From Liolophura sinensis (lineage: Eukaryota > Mollusca > Polyplacophora > Chitonida > Chitonidae): 64,000 nucleotides of DNA. A program made the translations under genes and the position numbers. Below the pieces are notes generated by a model. The model was not told the DNA's origin. It saw nothing but the letters and a program-made list of their open reading frames with translations, and did no database searches. Location of the stretch: the NCBI RefSeq assembly GCF_032854445.1, contig NC_088304.1, forward strand, positions 30,141,732-30,205,731, in the 5' to 3' direction. Positions 1 through 10,200 of this stretch are shown here, in pieces; position 1 is the first letter of the stretch; every line of letters starts with the position of its first letter.

Positions 1-1752
1 TCCCTCATTTACATCTTCGTACAGGCCTATAGCCCTCACGTCCTGTCTCTGCAAGATCATGGAGCGTATGATAAATTCTAGATTGATGTGGTTTTTGGAG
101 AAACACAATATGCTTAGTCCAGTACAGAGCGGTTTTAGAAACAAACGTTGTACTACTGACCATGTGGTTAATTTAGAAACCTCCATCAGATACTCTTTGA
201 AATATAAAGATTATCTACTTGCCGTGTTTCTCGATATAGAAAAAGCGTATGATATGGTTTGGAGGACTGGGGTGGTTAATTAAGCTACGTAATATTGGTA
301 TTGGCGGGAAAATGTTGGGCTTTTCAAAAGATTTCCTGCCTGGACGTTTTATTAAAGTTCGAGTGCGACAAAGTTATTCTCGCATGGTCCCGGTGGAGAA
401 TGGGGTTCCCCAGGGAAGTGTCTTATCTCCCACTTTATTCAATGTAGCCATAAATGACTTACCCAATGCCATATCCCCTAAATTAAATTGAACGCTTTTC
501 GCTGATGATAAATCCATGTGGTTTTGCTCTAGGTCCCTTGCCTCTTGTGTCAAGCATATTCAGCAAGGTCTAGATGATATAATGAAATGGAGCCGGGACT
601 GGGGGTTTAAGTTTTCTTCTGTTAAAACAGAAGCTGTTGTGTTTACACGGCGCCATACTAGTAATGTTTGTCTGACCCTTAATAACTCAACGATCAAAAT
701 CTCCTCTTCTTTTAAGTATCTCGGGGTTATATTCGATAATAGGCTTATTTGGGTAGACATATTGATTATTTGATAGCAAGATGTGATAAAGTTCTAAATT
801 TAATGAGGTATGTTTCGGGCAAATTTTGGGGGGCTGCGAAAAAATCATTACTACTGCTATATCGCGCTCTCATCCGTACCAAACTTGATTATTGTTGTGA
901 AGCCTATGATTCTGCTTGCATGACGCTTAAAGAAAAATTAGATTCTGTTCAGTGCGCAGCGCTGCGGATATGTACAGGAGGCATGCGCACCACACCACTT
1001 AACGTTCTACAGGTATTCTGTAACGAGTGGCCATTGTCTATCCGTCGGCGTCTGCGCACCCTCAAGTTCTTTTTCAGGCTCAAATGTTCGGTTAATAATG
1101 CTTCGTCTCGTTTGCTCGAACCTTCCTTTTATGACAACTTGCATGACTTAAATAGTTATGCTGGGTTACCATTTAGTTTGAGATCAAATCTTCGTCTTTA
1201 GATTGTGATAATGTTGCTTTGCAGTCCTCTCGTGTTCCTGATTTCCCCACATGGAATCTAGAACCTCCCTATATTTCGACTACTCTGAACGATGATAGAA
1301 AAAAGTCTGATAATCCGAATGTCTCCTTACTATGTGCTACGGAATATATACATACAAACCTATCCCAGTACCTGCAGATATACACTGATGCCTCCAAGTG
1401 TCCAGACAGCAACAGAGTTGGTGCAGCTTTTTGTGTTCCAGAGTTAAAATATTCCAAATCCTTTAGATTATCCAATTTTGTCTCAGAATTTACAGCAGAA
1501 CTTACAGCTATCATCTGTGCTCTTCAGTTTCTCCTCGACCTAAAACCTTCCAGGGCTGTTATACTTACCGATTCTTTATCTTCCTTGGAGGCCATGTCAA
1601 ATTATGTCTGGTATAATTCTTCATCACTTGTGTTTGAAATACTACATTTATGCACCACTCTTCGTTACCAGGACGTCTCTGTGAGTTTTGACTGGGTGCC
1701 AGCTCATGTCGGAATTGTTGGGAACGAAATGGCAGACTCCCTGGCGAAGAGA
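1..1752 (+). pseudogene. Older I-like LINE ORF2, fragment 1 (RT and RNase H), decayed
   Basis: This is the C-terminal half of a non-LTR retrotransposon polyprotein from a family distinct from the dominant LINE of the window. The window opens inside the RT domain. Visible motifs in order are PIALTSCLCKIMERM (about 30-75), GVPQGSVLSPTLFN (about 400-440), FADD (about 498-509, RT catalytic), the FKYLGVIFDNRL thumb block (710-745), and RNase H with IYTDAS (1378-1395), a Glu in EFTAELTA, LTDSLSSLEA (1564-1593) and WVPAHVGIVGNEMADSLAKR (1693-1751). It is dead: there are frameshifts near 265-290, near 749 and near 1200, and an in-frame TGA at 489-491 just before FADD. The reading frame stops where LINE copy A was inserted and resumes at about 6127 and again at 22144. 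RNase H after RT places it in the I-like group (family knowledge). Confidence 0.85.
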
Positions 1753-2043
1753 ATGAATGAATGAATTATTATGGTTTAACGCCACATCGGCAATATTTCA
1801 TCCATATCGTGGCGATAGCAAGGTTGAAACACGAGTCCGTTGAGGTTTCCGATATGGTGGTGAGAACATCAAAAATGGAAACAAATGTTTGGACATGTTT
1901 AAAACCAGATTAGAATAACCAAAAACAGTTAAAACTCGAAAACCCTCATATTTGAAAAATAATATCAAGAAATGTATGTATAACTTTATCGATAAATATT
2001 TACATATTAATAACTTATATCTTATGATAAAGGCCAATGGCCT

Positions 2044-3057
2044 TCAAATAATTGATGACAACATCGCCAGCGATGTTGTCAAACAAATCATATATATAGA
2101 GTCGACCGTGTAGAATCTCTGCCGAACATGGGCAAAGTCGACACAGTCAACCAAGATATGTTTGATGCCATAGTGGGCATCGCATCCAACGCACTCGGGA
2201 GCACTGCTCCCATCTAAGATGAAATTGTGCGTTAGACGACCCTCTGGGCACACCCAGAAGAAACATATGATAAGGCCAGGAGTATAGCTCTGGCCTCGGC
2301 AGAGAATATTGAAGAAGAGGATGGAAGACGAAAGGAAGAGACCGCTGCTCCATGACAGCCGCAGTCGCAACCCTGTCCCCATCATTCGACCCGTCAGTAT
2401 ATATAAATTTATAATCCATATAATCAGCTTTAATTTCAGCAAAACCTTGCTGAATTATAAGAGGATTTGTATTGGATTTATTATATTTACGTAGATCAAA
2501 TATTAGTTTAGGTTGTGGGAGAAGCCATGGAGGAGACTCCGGAAAAGACACCGGAGCTATATCTTCCAGCTTGATGTTAGCTCCCACAATATGGTCCCGT
2601 ATACGAAGACCGAACGAAGGGATCTTGTTAGGACATTTAGTATATTTGTCTACATACAATGGATTGAAAACACAGTCGTAGGCAGGGTTTGTTGGATGAG
2701 CTTTGAGCTTTGTAGCATATTGAAGGCTCAGTTTTATACGTCGGTTATATAAAGAAGGCTCATCAGCCTCAACGTATAAACTTTCTACTGGTGAGGTTCT
2801 AAAAGCCCCAAGGCCGAGCCTCAAACCTTGGTGATGAACAGGATCCAACATTTTAATGTACGACTTCCTAGCGGAACCGTAAATGATGGATGCATAGTCC
2901 AATTTAGACCTCGCCAGAGAACGATATAAATTAAGTAAAACTGATCGGTCAGCACCCCAATCGGTGCTAGACACGACCTTAATTATATCGAGAGCCTTTG
3001 TACATTTAGCTTTAAGCATTTTTATATGAGGTATAAAAGATAGTTTACTATCAAATA
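2044..3057 (-). pseudogene. Copy A ORF2, C-terminal fragment (RT thumb to RNase H)
   Basis: Minus-strand coding remnant of copy A. It carries the RT thumb/connection region (FIPHIKMLKAKCTKALDIIK near 3000), YKFIYTDGSNDGD of RNase H near 2400, and the extreme C-terminus with the C-x2-C-x7-H-x4-C finger (CVGCDAHYGIKHILVDC, about 2150-2200). The piece between the first RNase H Asp block and the C-terminal finger is missing (junction about 2240), which removes the rest of the RNase H active site. Non-functional. Confidence 0.8.
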
Positions 3058-4564
3058 TACTATCCAAAAAAAAGAAACGCATAGGTATTTTGTTTTATTT
3101 TAAAATGAAATAAATACATTTTGTCTTCATTTCATGAGCAAAATGTGTTTTAATATTGTTAATAGTCACAGTTAGCACACATTTTATTCCTCAAAACATT
3201 TCTTGGTTGAAAATGTTGAGTTTGGAGGTCATTTTTGGAAGAAGTAAAAAATACAGCACCACACCGCATCACGTGCAGTCTTACACGCCGAACTTACGCA
3301 TGGAAAGCATGCAGTGTGTGACTATAAAACCGCAACTTCGGGCCGGAAATCGGCGTCTTTCAAGTGGTGTTTTCAAGCTGATTCAACATGCCACGTCTTG
3401 ACACTGTCACAAGAAATATTGCCATTGGAAGACTTCAAGCTGGAGAGTCCCAATCGTCCATTTCTAGGCCTCTACACGTCAGCCAGAGCACGATTTCATG
3501 GCTTGCTGCCCGCTACAACAATACTGGGACAACAAATGACCGTCGGCGTTCAGGTCGACCACGTGTCACTACAGCAGCCCAAGATCGCTACAAAAGGGTC
3601 CTCCATTTGCGTGACCGTTGTGCTACAGCTGAAAGCACAGCAGCCAGCATACCGGGACTGAGGAGGATATCAGGTCAGACAGTGCGGAACAGGCTGAGGG
3701 GAACATGGACTGAGAGCCAGGAGGTCCTATGTTGGGATTGTGCTGCGTCCTCACCATCGCGCCAATCGCCTCCGATGGTGTAACAACGTGACTGCATGGA
3801 ATCTACGCAACTGGCGACGCATTTGGTTCAGTGATGAGTCCAGATTCCTATTGCAGAGACGTGATGGTAGAAACCGGGTTTACAGACGTGCTCACGAACG
3901 TTATGCCCCTAAATGCGTACGCCAAGTGGACAGATTTGGTGGAGGGAGTGTGATGATGTGGGCAGCAATATCGTATACTGGTCGTACAAATCTTGTCCAC
4001 GTACAGGGAAATCTTACGGCCGTACGCTACCGAGACACCATCCTGCAGCCACACCTCTTACCTGTCATTGACGTTCAGCGGGAGTTGTTCCAGACCGCAC
4101 ACGGCACGTGTCACAAGGGACTTCCTCGCCGAAAACAATGTAAATGTGCTACCCTGGCGGTCCCGTTCCCCGGATCTTAACCCAATTGAGCATCTGTGGG
4201 ATGAACTTGATCGACGTCTACGCCAACCTCAACCGCTTCAAGAGCAAGTTGCATGTTTGCAGGAGGAGTGGCAGAACATTCCCCAGGCCTCTATCCAGCG
4301 TCTCATCCAGTCCATGACAAGGCGTGTCAGAACTGTTATTCGTGCCCGTGGTGGTTACAACAGATACTGACATTCCACTCAAGTGGGAGACTCATTGTGA
4401 GTGTCTTACCTCAAGTTGATGGCCTTGTTGTCTAGATATGGACCCTTCCTTAATCTGTGTAAAAATATTTGCAGAATAGCAATTCTTATTTAGTTATGCA
4501 TAATTGAAAAGACTGCATCACCTCCGCAAAAAACCGGGTTATGCGTTTCTTTTTTTGGATAGTA
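3058..4564 (+). mobile_element. Tc1-like DNA transposon (1.5 kb) inside LINE copy A
   Basis: A 1507 bp element with terminal inverted repeats of about 25 bp: tactatccaaaa at 3058 and its complement ending ...ttttggatagta at 4564, differing by one A in the A-run. It is flanked by TA (3056-3057 and 4565-4566). Removing the element and one TA restores the reading seen in sister LINE copies (tcaaatattatacc), which fixes the boundaries, although TA slippage leaves a 2 bp ambiguity. It encodes a broken Tc1/mariner transposase. As it sits inside copy A, it is younger than A. Confidence 0.9.
3388..4370 (+). pseudogene. Tc1/mariner-family transposase, frameshifted
   Basis: Cut-and-paste transposase with paired-like helix-turn-helix domains at the N-terminus (MPRLDTVTRNIAIGRLQAG..., GRPRVTTAAQDRY linker), then the catalytic domain. 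The first catalytic Asp is in WFSDESRF (3822-3845) and the GGGSVMMWAAI block follows at about 3941-3970. The C-terminal SPDLNPIEHLWDELDRRL block is at about 4165-4220. The expected DNARPHTAR block is damaged: near 4090 the sequence runs from ttccag straight into ccgcacacggc, so the codon for the second catalytic Asp is gone and the frame shifts. Another frame change lies near 3735-3745. The family is DD34E; spacing from the missing Asp position to NPIE is consistent with that. It cannot be active. Confidence 0.88.
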
Positions 4565-4566
4565 TA

Positions 4567-5828
4567 TTATACCCAAAAATTTAGTTTCCCGAACAATTTT
4601 AATCTGTTCATCACAAAAAGTAAGCTCTGGATGAAGTTTCCGTTTGTTACAAAAACGCATACCAACGGTTTTAGACGTTGAAAATCTAAAACCGTTTTCA
4701 GTTGCCCATTTCTCGATCTTATTGAGTCAAAGCTGCAACTGACGTTCGATATTATTCATATTCTTAGCTCGGTAGCATATAAGGAAATCATCCACGTATA
4801 AAGAACCCTCTGTGCCCGATGTTAATGTTTTTGCTAGGCTATTTATTTTTATGCTGAATAGAGTTGGCGATAGAATGCTGCCCTGGGGTACACCCATTTC
4901 CTGCTCATAAGAGTCAGAAAGAGTGGACCCAACCCGTACCTTAAACTGACGATGGGATAAAAATTGTGATATAAATATAGGTAATCGACCTTTAAGACCC
5001 ATATCCGTGAGGTCTTTTAAAATACCGTATTTCCATGTGGTGTCGTAAGCCTTAAGGTAAAAAAATATGGACACCACATGTTCATTATTAACAAAACCAT
5101 CGCGAATAAAAGTTTCAAATCGAACAAGGTGATCTGAAGTAGACTGACCTTGACGAAAACCACATTGAATGTTAGATAAAAGCTTGTTGGTTTCAAGAAA
5201 CCAAACAAGTCTATCATTAATCATCCGTTCCATAGTCTTACATACACAGCTGGTAAGAGCTATGGGACGGTAATTATTTGGATCAGTATGATCCTTACCC
5301 GGTTTGGGAACTGGAATAATACACGCCTCCCTCCATGATGGTGGAAAATTACCAGTTATCCAAATATCGTTAAGCAAGTCCAATAGAGTCTTCAGTGGCT
5401 GAGGTGGTAAATGGTTCAGAAACTTATAATATACATTATCAGGACCACAAGCAGTATCGTGGGCCTTTTTTAATGCAGTTTTAAGTTCATCGATATTAAA
5501 AGGATGATTATAATCTTCTAAATTCTTAGAAGAAAAAGGCAATTTAATTTTCTCCTTCTGATTTTTAATACGTTGGAATTCTTTAGAATAATTCTCAGAA
5601 GAAGATTTCGTTGAAATTGTTTCAGCTAATTTATTTGCTATATCGGGTGGAGAAGTTAATATATTATCCCCATCTTTTAAATGCTGAACTTTTGCTCTAT
5701 TATTTTTGCCCTTAAGTTTCTGAACTGAAACAAAGTTCCGCCAACAAGATCGTCTCTTGGACTTGAGTAATCGACGAGCCTTAGCTCGAAAAATACGAAC
5801 CTGGTTTAAGTTATTATCAGTAGGACAT
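4567..5828 (-). pseudogene. Copy A ORF2, central fragment (RT palm/fingers)
   Basis: Minus-strand remnant covering the RT core of copy A: FSSKNLEDYN..., YRPIALTSCVCKTMERM (about 5220-5280), GVPQGSILSPTLF (about 4855-4900) and YVDDFLICYRAKN (about 4765-4805, catalytic YVDD). A stop lies near 4725 (cag to tag region), and the sequence FFDLEKAYD found in intact copies reads FFYLKAYD, with a lost codon. Upstream it is abruptly fused to LINE 5' UTR at about 5826, so there is no endonuclease domain. Confidence 0.8.
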
Positions 5829-6114
5829 CCGACCTCCCGTCTCTCTCCAAGTAAGGGCCAAAGTGACGTGTTGGGCGTGAGGATCTCGCAAGACCAACAC
5901 ACCCTCAGCCACCAGGATCCCGCCCTGGAAGATTACGGTTCGCAACCCACTGCAAACAGGTCGCTCCCCGGTTGCCTCTCACACAACCGAGAAGATGTGA
6001 GCCTATTATCTTCACCGGGCTCACTCAAGAGAGCTCTAGGTTAGCTGTCTTTCAAGACAAGCTTGCCTAGAGGGCTGAGGGTCTATTCTTATCACCCTGG
6101 AAACCCCACGGGGG
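5826..6114 (-). other. LINE-1W 5' UTR of copy A
   Basis: About 290 bp of the family's 5' UTR, ending at the conserved terminus CCCCCGTGGGG (minus strand). The same sequence precedes ORF1 in copies B, C, E, G/I and K. Here it is joined to ORF2 by the large internal deletion. Confidence 0.8.
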
Positions 6115-6274
6115 TTGGCGAAGAGAGCTTTATCCTTTTTTGGTATATCCTTTCACGTGCCCTTAAACATTAATGAAATTATGAGTTATGTTACACCTAA
6201 GTTTGTGGATATTTGGCAGCGGCAGTGGGATAAATCTAATAAGGGGAGTTTTTTTCACGAGTATAATCGTTCTG
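6115..6274 (+). pseudogene. Older LINE ORF2, fragment 2 (between RNase H and C-terminus)
   Basis: Starts with the right-hand duplication left by copy A (6116-6126) and then reads WRRELYPFLVYPFTCPLK... KFVDIWQRQWDKS ... HEYNRS on the plus strand, continuing the protein interrupted at 1752. It stops at 6274, where the Penelope-like element was inserted; the last 14 bases (gtataatcgttctg) are repeated at 22144-22157. This is direct evidence that 1-1752, 6127-6274 and 22158-22490 were once contiguous. Confidence 0.8.
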
Positions 6275-6409
6275 CTTGCTTAAGTGGCATTTAGAAGTCG
6301 GTGAGGAGGTACACTGGACAAGGCATTCTTATGGATGTACAACTTCTTGGTTTATTTAACACAACGTTTCGATGCAGATACTAGCATCGTTATCAACTGA
6401 ATGACATCA

Positions 6410-6794
6410 TTTTTTTTTTTTCGTTTATTTACTGGTTTTAGGGCCACTTTCCTGGCGGATATCGTGGCCCATCAAATCAGTGTTTTATTTATTTATTTTT
6501 TTTAACACATGAATATTTTGATTACATAACAGCAGTGCGTTTGTATACTATTTACATATGTACATGAGTCAATTAGTGGGATTAACCTCTTTGTGGTAGC
6601 ATGTTACAGCTTATTCTATAGGTTCAAATGCTGCCATGGTCATTTAACAGAAAGGGGATAAATAGTAAGCTATTTACAGGGATTAACGTTATCTTTACAT
6701 TAGAAATACATAGATCTGCATTAAAAGATTACAATGAGTTGCCTATACAGAAATTTACACAGAGAGAAAACAACAGTAGTGCCTTTATTTATTG
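6410..6794 (-). mobile_element. 5'-truncated poly(A) retroposon (385 bp)
   Basis: Insertion in the inverted PLE copy, flanked by an exact 11 bp duplication gaatgacatca (6399-6409 and 6795-6805). On the minus strand it ends in a poly(A) run (6410-6421 as T) preceded by an A/T-rich tract. Just before the tail there is a 7 bp hairpin, GGGCCAC...GTGGCCC (about 6440-6470), followed by TAAAACC. No coding capacity was recognised. It is best explained as the 3' UTR of an unidentified LINE, truncated during insertion. Confidence 0.75.
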
Positions 6795-6952
6795 GAATGA
6801 CATCAAAATTACTACTGCGCTTATATATAGCAAGAGATGCAAATGTCAACAGATAAAACAAAAAGAGGATAAACAGTCCTCAGGGGATTAAGGTGTCCTG
6901 GGGTGGGTGTTGGGGTACTGGCTAGGCTCGGTGGGGTTCCTGAGCGGTTTGG

Positions 6953-7202
6953 AATGAATGAATGATTATGGCTTAACGCCACATCGGCAATATTTCAGCC
7001 ATACCGTGGCGAGAACAAGGTGAAAGCAAGAGACGGTTAAGGTTTTCGATATGACAATATGAACACCAAAAGTAAAACAAAAAGTACAGACGTGATTAAA
7101 ATCGAATAAAAGAAAAATAAGATTTAAAACTCGAAAACCAGGGTTAGAGTACATGTATAAATATATATAACTTTATCTATAGATAACCATGACAATTAAA
7201 AT
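6953..7202 (-). other. Copy B 3' UTR with terminal hairpin and CATT tail
   Basis: 250 bp after the ORF2 stop. Near the end, on the minus strand, it holds the inverted repeat CGCCAC...GGC-TGAAATATT-GCC...GTGGCG (about 6975-7012), then TTAAGCC and the (CATT)n tail. The same hairpin is kept in every other copy that reaches the 3' end. In LINEs studied experimentally, such 3' stem-loops are recognised by the element's own RT; applying this here is inference. Confidence 0.7.
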
Positions 7203-10200
7203 TTATATTTTATGATATAGGCCAATGGCCTTTAAATAATTTATGACAACATCGCCAGCGATGCTGTCAAACAAATCATATATAGAGTTGACTGTGTAGA
7301 ATCTCTGCCGAACATGGGCAAAGTCTACACAGTCAACCAGAATATGTTTGATGCCATATTGAGCATCACATCCAACACACTCGGGAGCACTGCTCCCATC
7401 CAAGAGGAAATTGTGTGTCAGATGAGAATGTCCAATACGGCATCTCGTTAAAACGACTTGGTCTCTACGAGACATATCAAATGTATATGAATTATAGCCA
7501 ATGACCGGATGAATGGCATGCAGTTTATTATGGACCTGCAAGTTCCATTCACCCTGCCAAAGGCCACGAATATATTTAAGAATATTGGACTTCATGTCAG
7601 TATAAGGGATTTTTATCTTAGATATGGGTTTATTTAGGGCAGCTTTCGCCTCCCTGTCTGCGACTGTGTTTCCATGGATACCAATATGACTTGGTATCCA
7701 GCAGAATATAATATCTTTACCTCTTCTAATTAATTTCCTATGTATAGCTAAAATTTGAAGGATCAAGGGATTTTTAAATTTATTATTCTGTATTGCCAAT
7801 AGGCAAGACAACGAGTCAGTACATATCATTGCCCTCTGGGCACACCCAGAAGAAACATATGATAAGGCCAGGAGCATAGCTCTGGCCTCGGCAGAGAATA
7901 TTGAAGAAGAGGATGGAAGACGAAAGGAAGAGACCCGCTGCTCTAAGACAGCCGCAGTCGCAACCCTGTCCCCATCCTTCGACCCGTCAGTATAAATAAA
8001 TTTATAATCCGTATAATTAGCTTTAATTTCAGCAAAACCTTGCTGAATTATAAGAGGATTTGTATTGGATTTATTATATTTACGTAGATCAAATATTAGT
8101 TTTGGTTGTGGGAGAAGCCATGGAGGAGACTCCGGAAAAGACACCGGAGCTATATCATCCAGCTTGATGTTAGCTCCCACAATATGGTCCTGTATACGAA
8201 GACCGAACGAAGGGATCTTGTTAGGACATTTAGTATATTTGTCTACATACAATGGATTGAAAACACAGTCGTAGGCAGGGTTTGTTGGATGAGCTTTAAG
8301 CTTTGTACTATATTGAAGGCTCAGTTTTATACGTCGGTGATATAAAGAAGGTTCATTTGCATCCACGTATAAACTTTCTACTGGTGAGGTTCTAAAAGCA
8401 CCAAGGCTGAGCCTCAAACCTTGGTGATGAACAGGATCCAACATTTTAATGTACGACTTCCTAGCGGAACCGTAAATGATGGATCCATAGTCCAATTTAG
8501 ACCTCACCAGAGAACGATATAAATTAAGTAAAACTGATCGGTCAGCACCCCAATCGGTGCTAGACACGACCTTAATTATATCGAGAGCCTTTGTGCATTT
8601 AGCTTTAAGCATTTTTATGTGAGGTATAAAAGATAGCTTACTATCAAATATTATACCTAAGAATTTTGTTTCTCCAACAATTTTAACCTGTTTACCACAA
8701 AAAGTAAGCTCAGGGTCAAGATGAAGTTTCCGTTTATTACAAAAATGCATACCGACGGTTTTAGACGTTGAAAATCTAAAACCGTTTTCAGTTGCCCATT
8801 TCTCGATCTTATTGAGACAAAGCTGCAACTGACGTTCGATATTATTCATATTCTTAGCTCGGTAGCATATAAGGAAATCATCCACGTATAAAGAACCCTC
8901 TGTGCCAGATGTTAATGTTTTTGCTAGGCTATTTATTTTTATGCTGAACAGAGTTGGTGATAGAATGCTGCCCTGGGGTACACCCATTTCCTGCTCATAA
9001 GAGTCAGAAAGAGTGGACCCCACCCGTACCTTAAACTGACGATCGGATAAAAATTGAGATATAAATATAGGTAATCGGCCTTTAAGACCCATGTTCGCGA
9101 GGTCTTTTAAAATACCATATTTCCATGTGGTGTCGTAGGCCTTTTCAAGGTCAAAAAATATGGACACCACATGTTCATTATTGATGAAGCCATCGCGAAT
9201 AAAGGTTTCAAATCGAACAAGGTGATCCATGGTAGATCTACCTTGCCGAAAACCGCATTGGATATTAGATAAAAGCTTGTTGGTTTCAAGAAACCAAACA
9301 AGTCTATCATTAATCATCCGTTCCATAGTCTTACAGACACAGCTGGTAAGAGCTATGGGACGGTAATTATTTGGATCATTATGATCCTTACCCGGTTTGG
9401 GAACCGGGATAATACACGCCTCCCTCCATGAGGCTGGAAAATTACCAGTTATCCAAATATCATTAATCAAGTCCAAGAGAGTCTCCAGTGGCTCAGGTGG
9501 TAAATGGTTCAGAAACTTATAATATACATTATCAGGACCACAAGCAGTATCGTGGGCCTTTTTTAATGCAGTTTTAAGTTCATCGATATTAAAAGGATTA
9601 TTATAATCTTCTAAATTCTTAGAAGAAAAGGGCAATTTAGTTTTCTCCTTCTGGCTTTTAATGCGTTGGAATTCTTTAGTATAATTCTCAGAAGAAGATT
9701 TCTTTGAGATTGTTTCAGCTAGTTTATTAGCTATATCGGGTGGAGAAGTTATTATGTTATCTCCATCTTTTAAATGCTGAACTTTTGCTCTATTATTTTT
9801 GCCCTTAAGTTTCTGAACCATGTTCCAGACCTTACGCATGGGTGTTTTTGACGTAATGCCTGAAACAAAGTTCCGCCAACAAGATCGTCTCTTGGACTTG
9901 AGTAATCGACGAGCCTTAGCTCGAAAAATACGAACCTGGTTTAAGTTATTATCAGTAGGACATATATTAAAATTTCGCTCGGCCTTTTTGCGGTCCTTTA
10001 TGGCTTTGCGACAGTCCTTATCATACCAGGGTTTACTTTTGGATTGTGGATTTGTCGAGGTTTTAGGGATAGTTCTATCGGCAGCTCGTAATACAAGCTC
10101 GTTAAATTTTAATATTGGATCATTTGTTGCATTGAGAGTCTCTGGAGAGATATCAGCCTCGCAGAACATCTCAAATGCGATCCAATCTGCTTTATCGAAT

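Larger units (their letters stand above)
1753..6114 (-). mobile_element. LINE-1W copy A, internally deleted, carrying a Tc1-like insertion
   Basis: Minus-strand copy of the dominant LINE. Its (CATT)n tail is at 1753-1765 and its 5' terminus (CCCCCGTGGGG on the minus strand) is at about 6114. It is flanked by an 11 bp target-site duplication, tggcgaagaga (1742-1752 and 6116-6126), so it was inserted by target-primed reverse transcription into the RNase H of the older LINE. Two large internal deletions are visible by comparison with copy B. About 0.4 kb of the ORF2 C-terminal region is lost at about 2240. ORF1 plus the endonuclease and start of ORF2 (about 2.6 kb) are lost at 5826-5829, where 5' UTR is joined directly to ORF2 with 3 bp (cat) microhomology. 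A Tc1-like element (3058-4564) splits the remainder. Confidence 0.9.

Noticed and set aside
2309-2752. Short plus-strand open frames over LINE copy A (and equivalents over B, D, E, F)
   Set aside because: They recur as antisense shadows of ORF2 at the same place in every copy; composition follows the LINE codons on the other strand.
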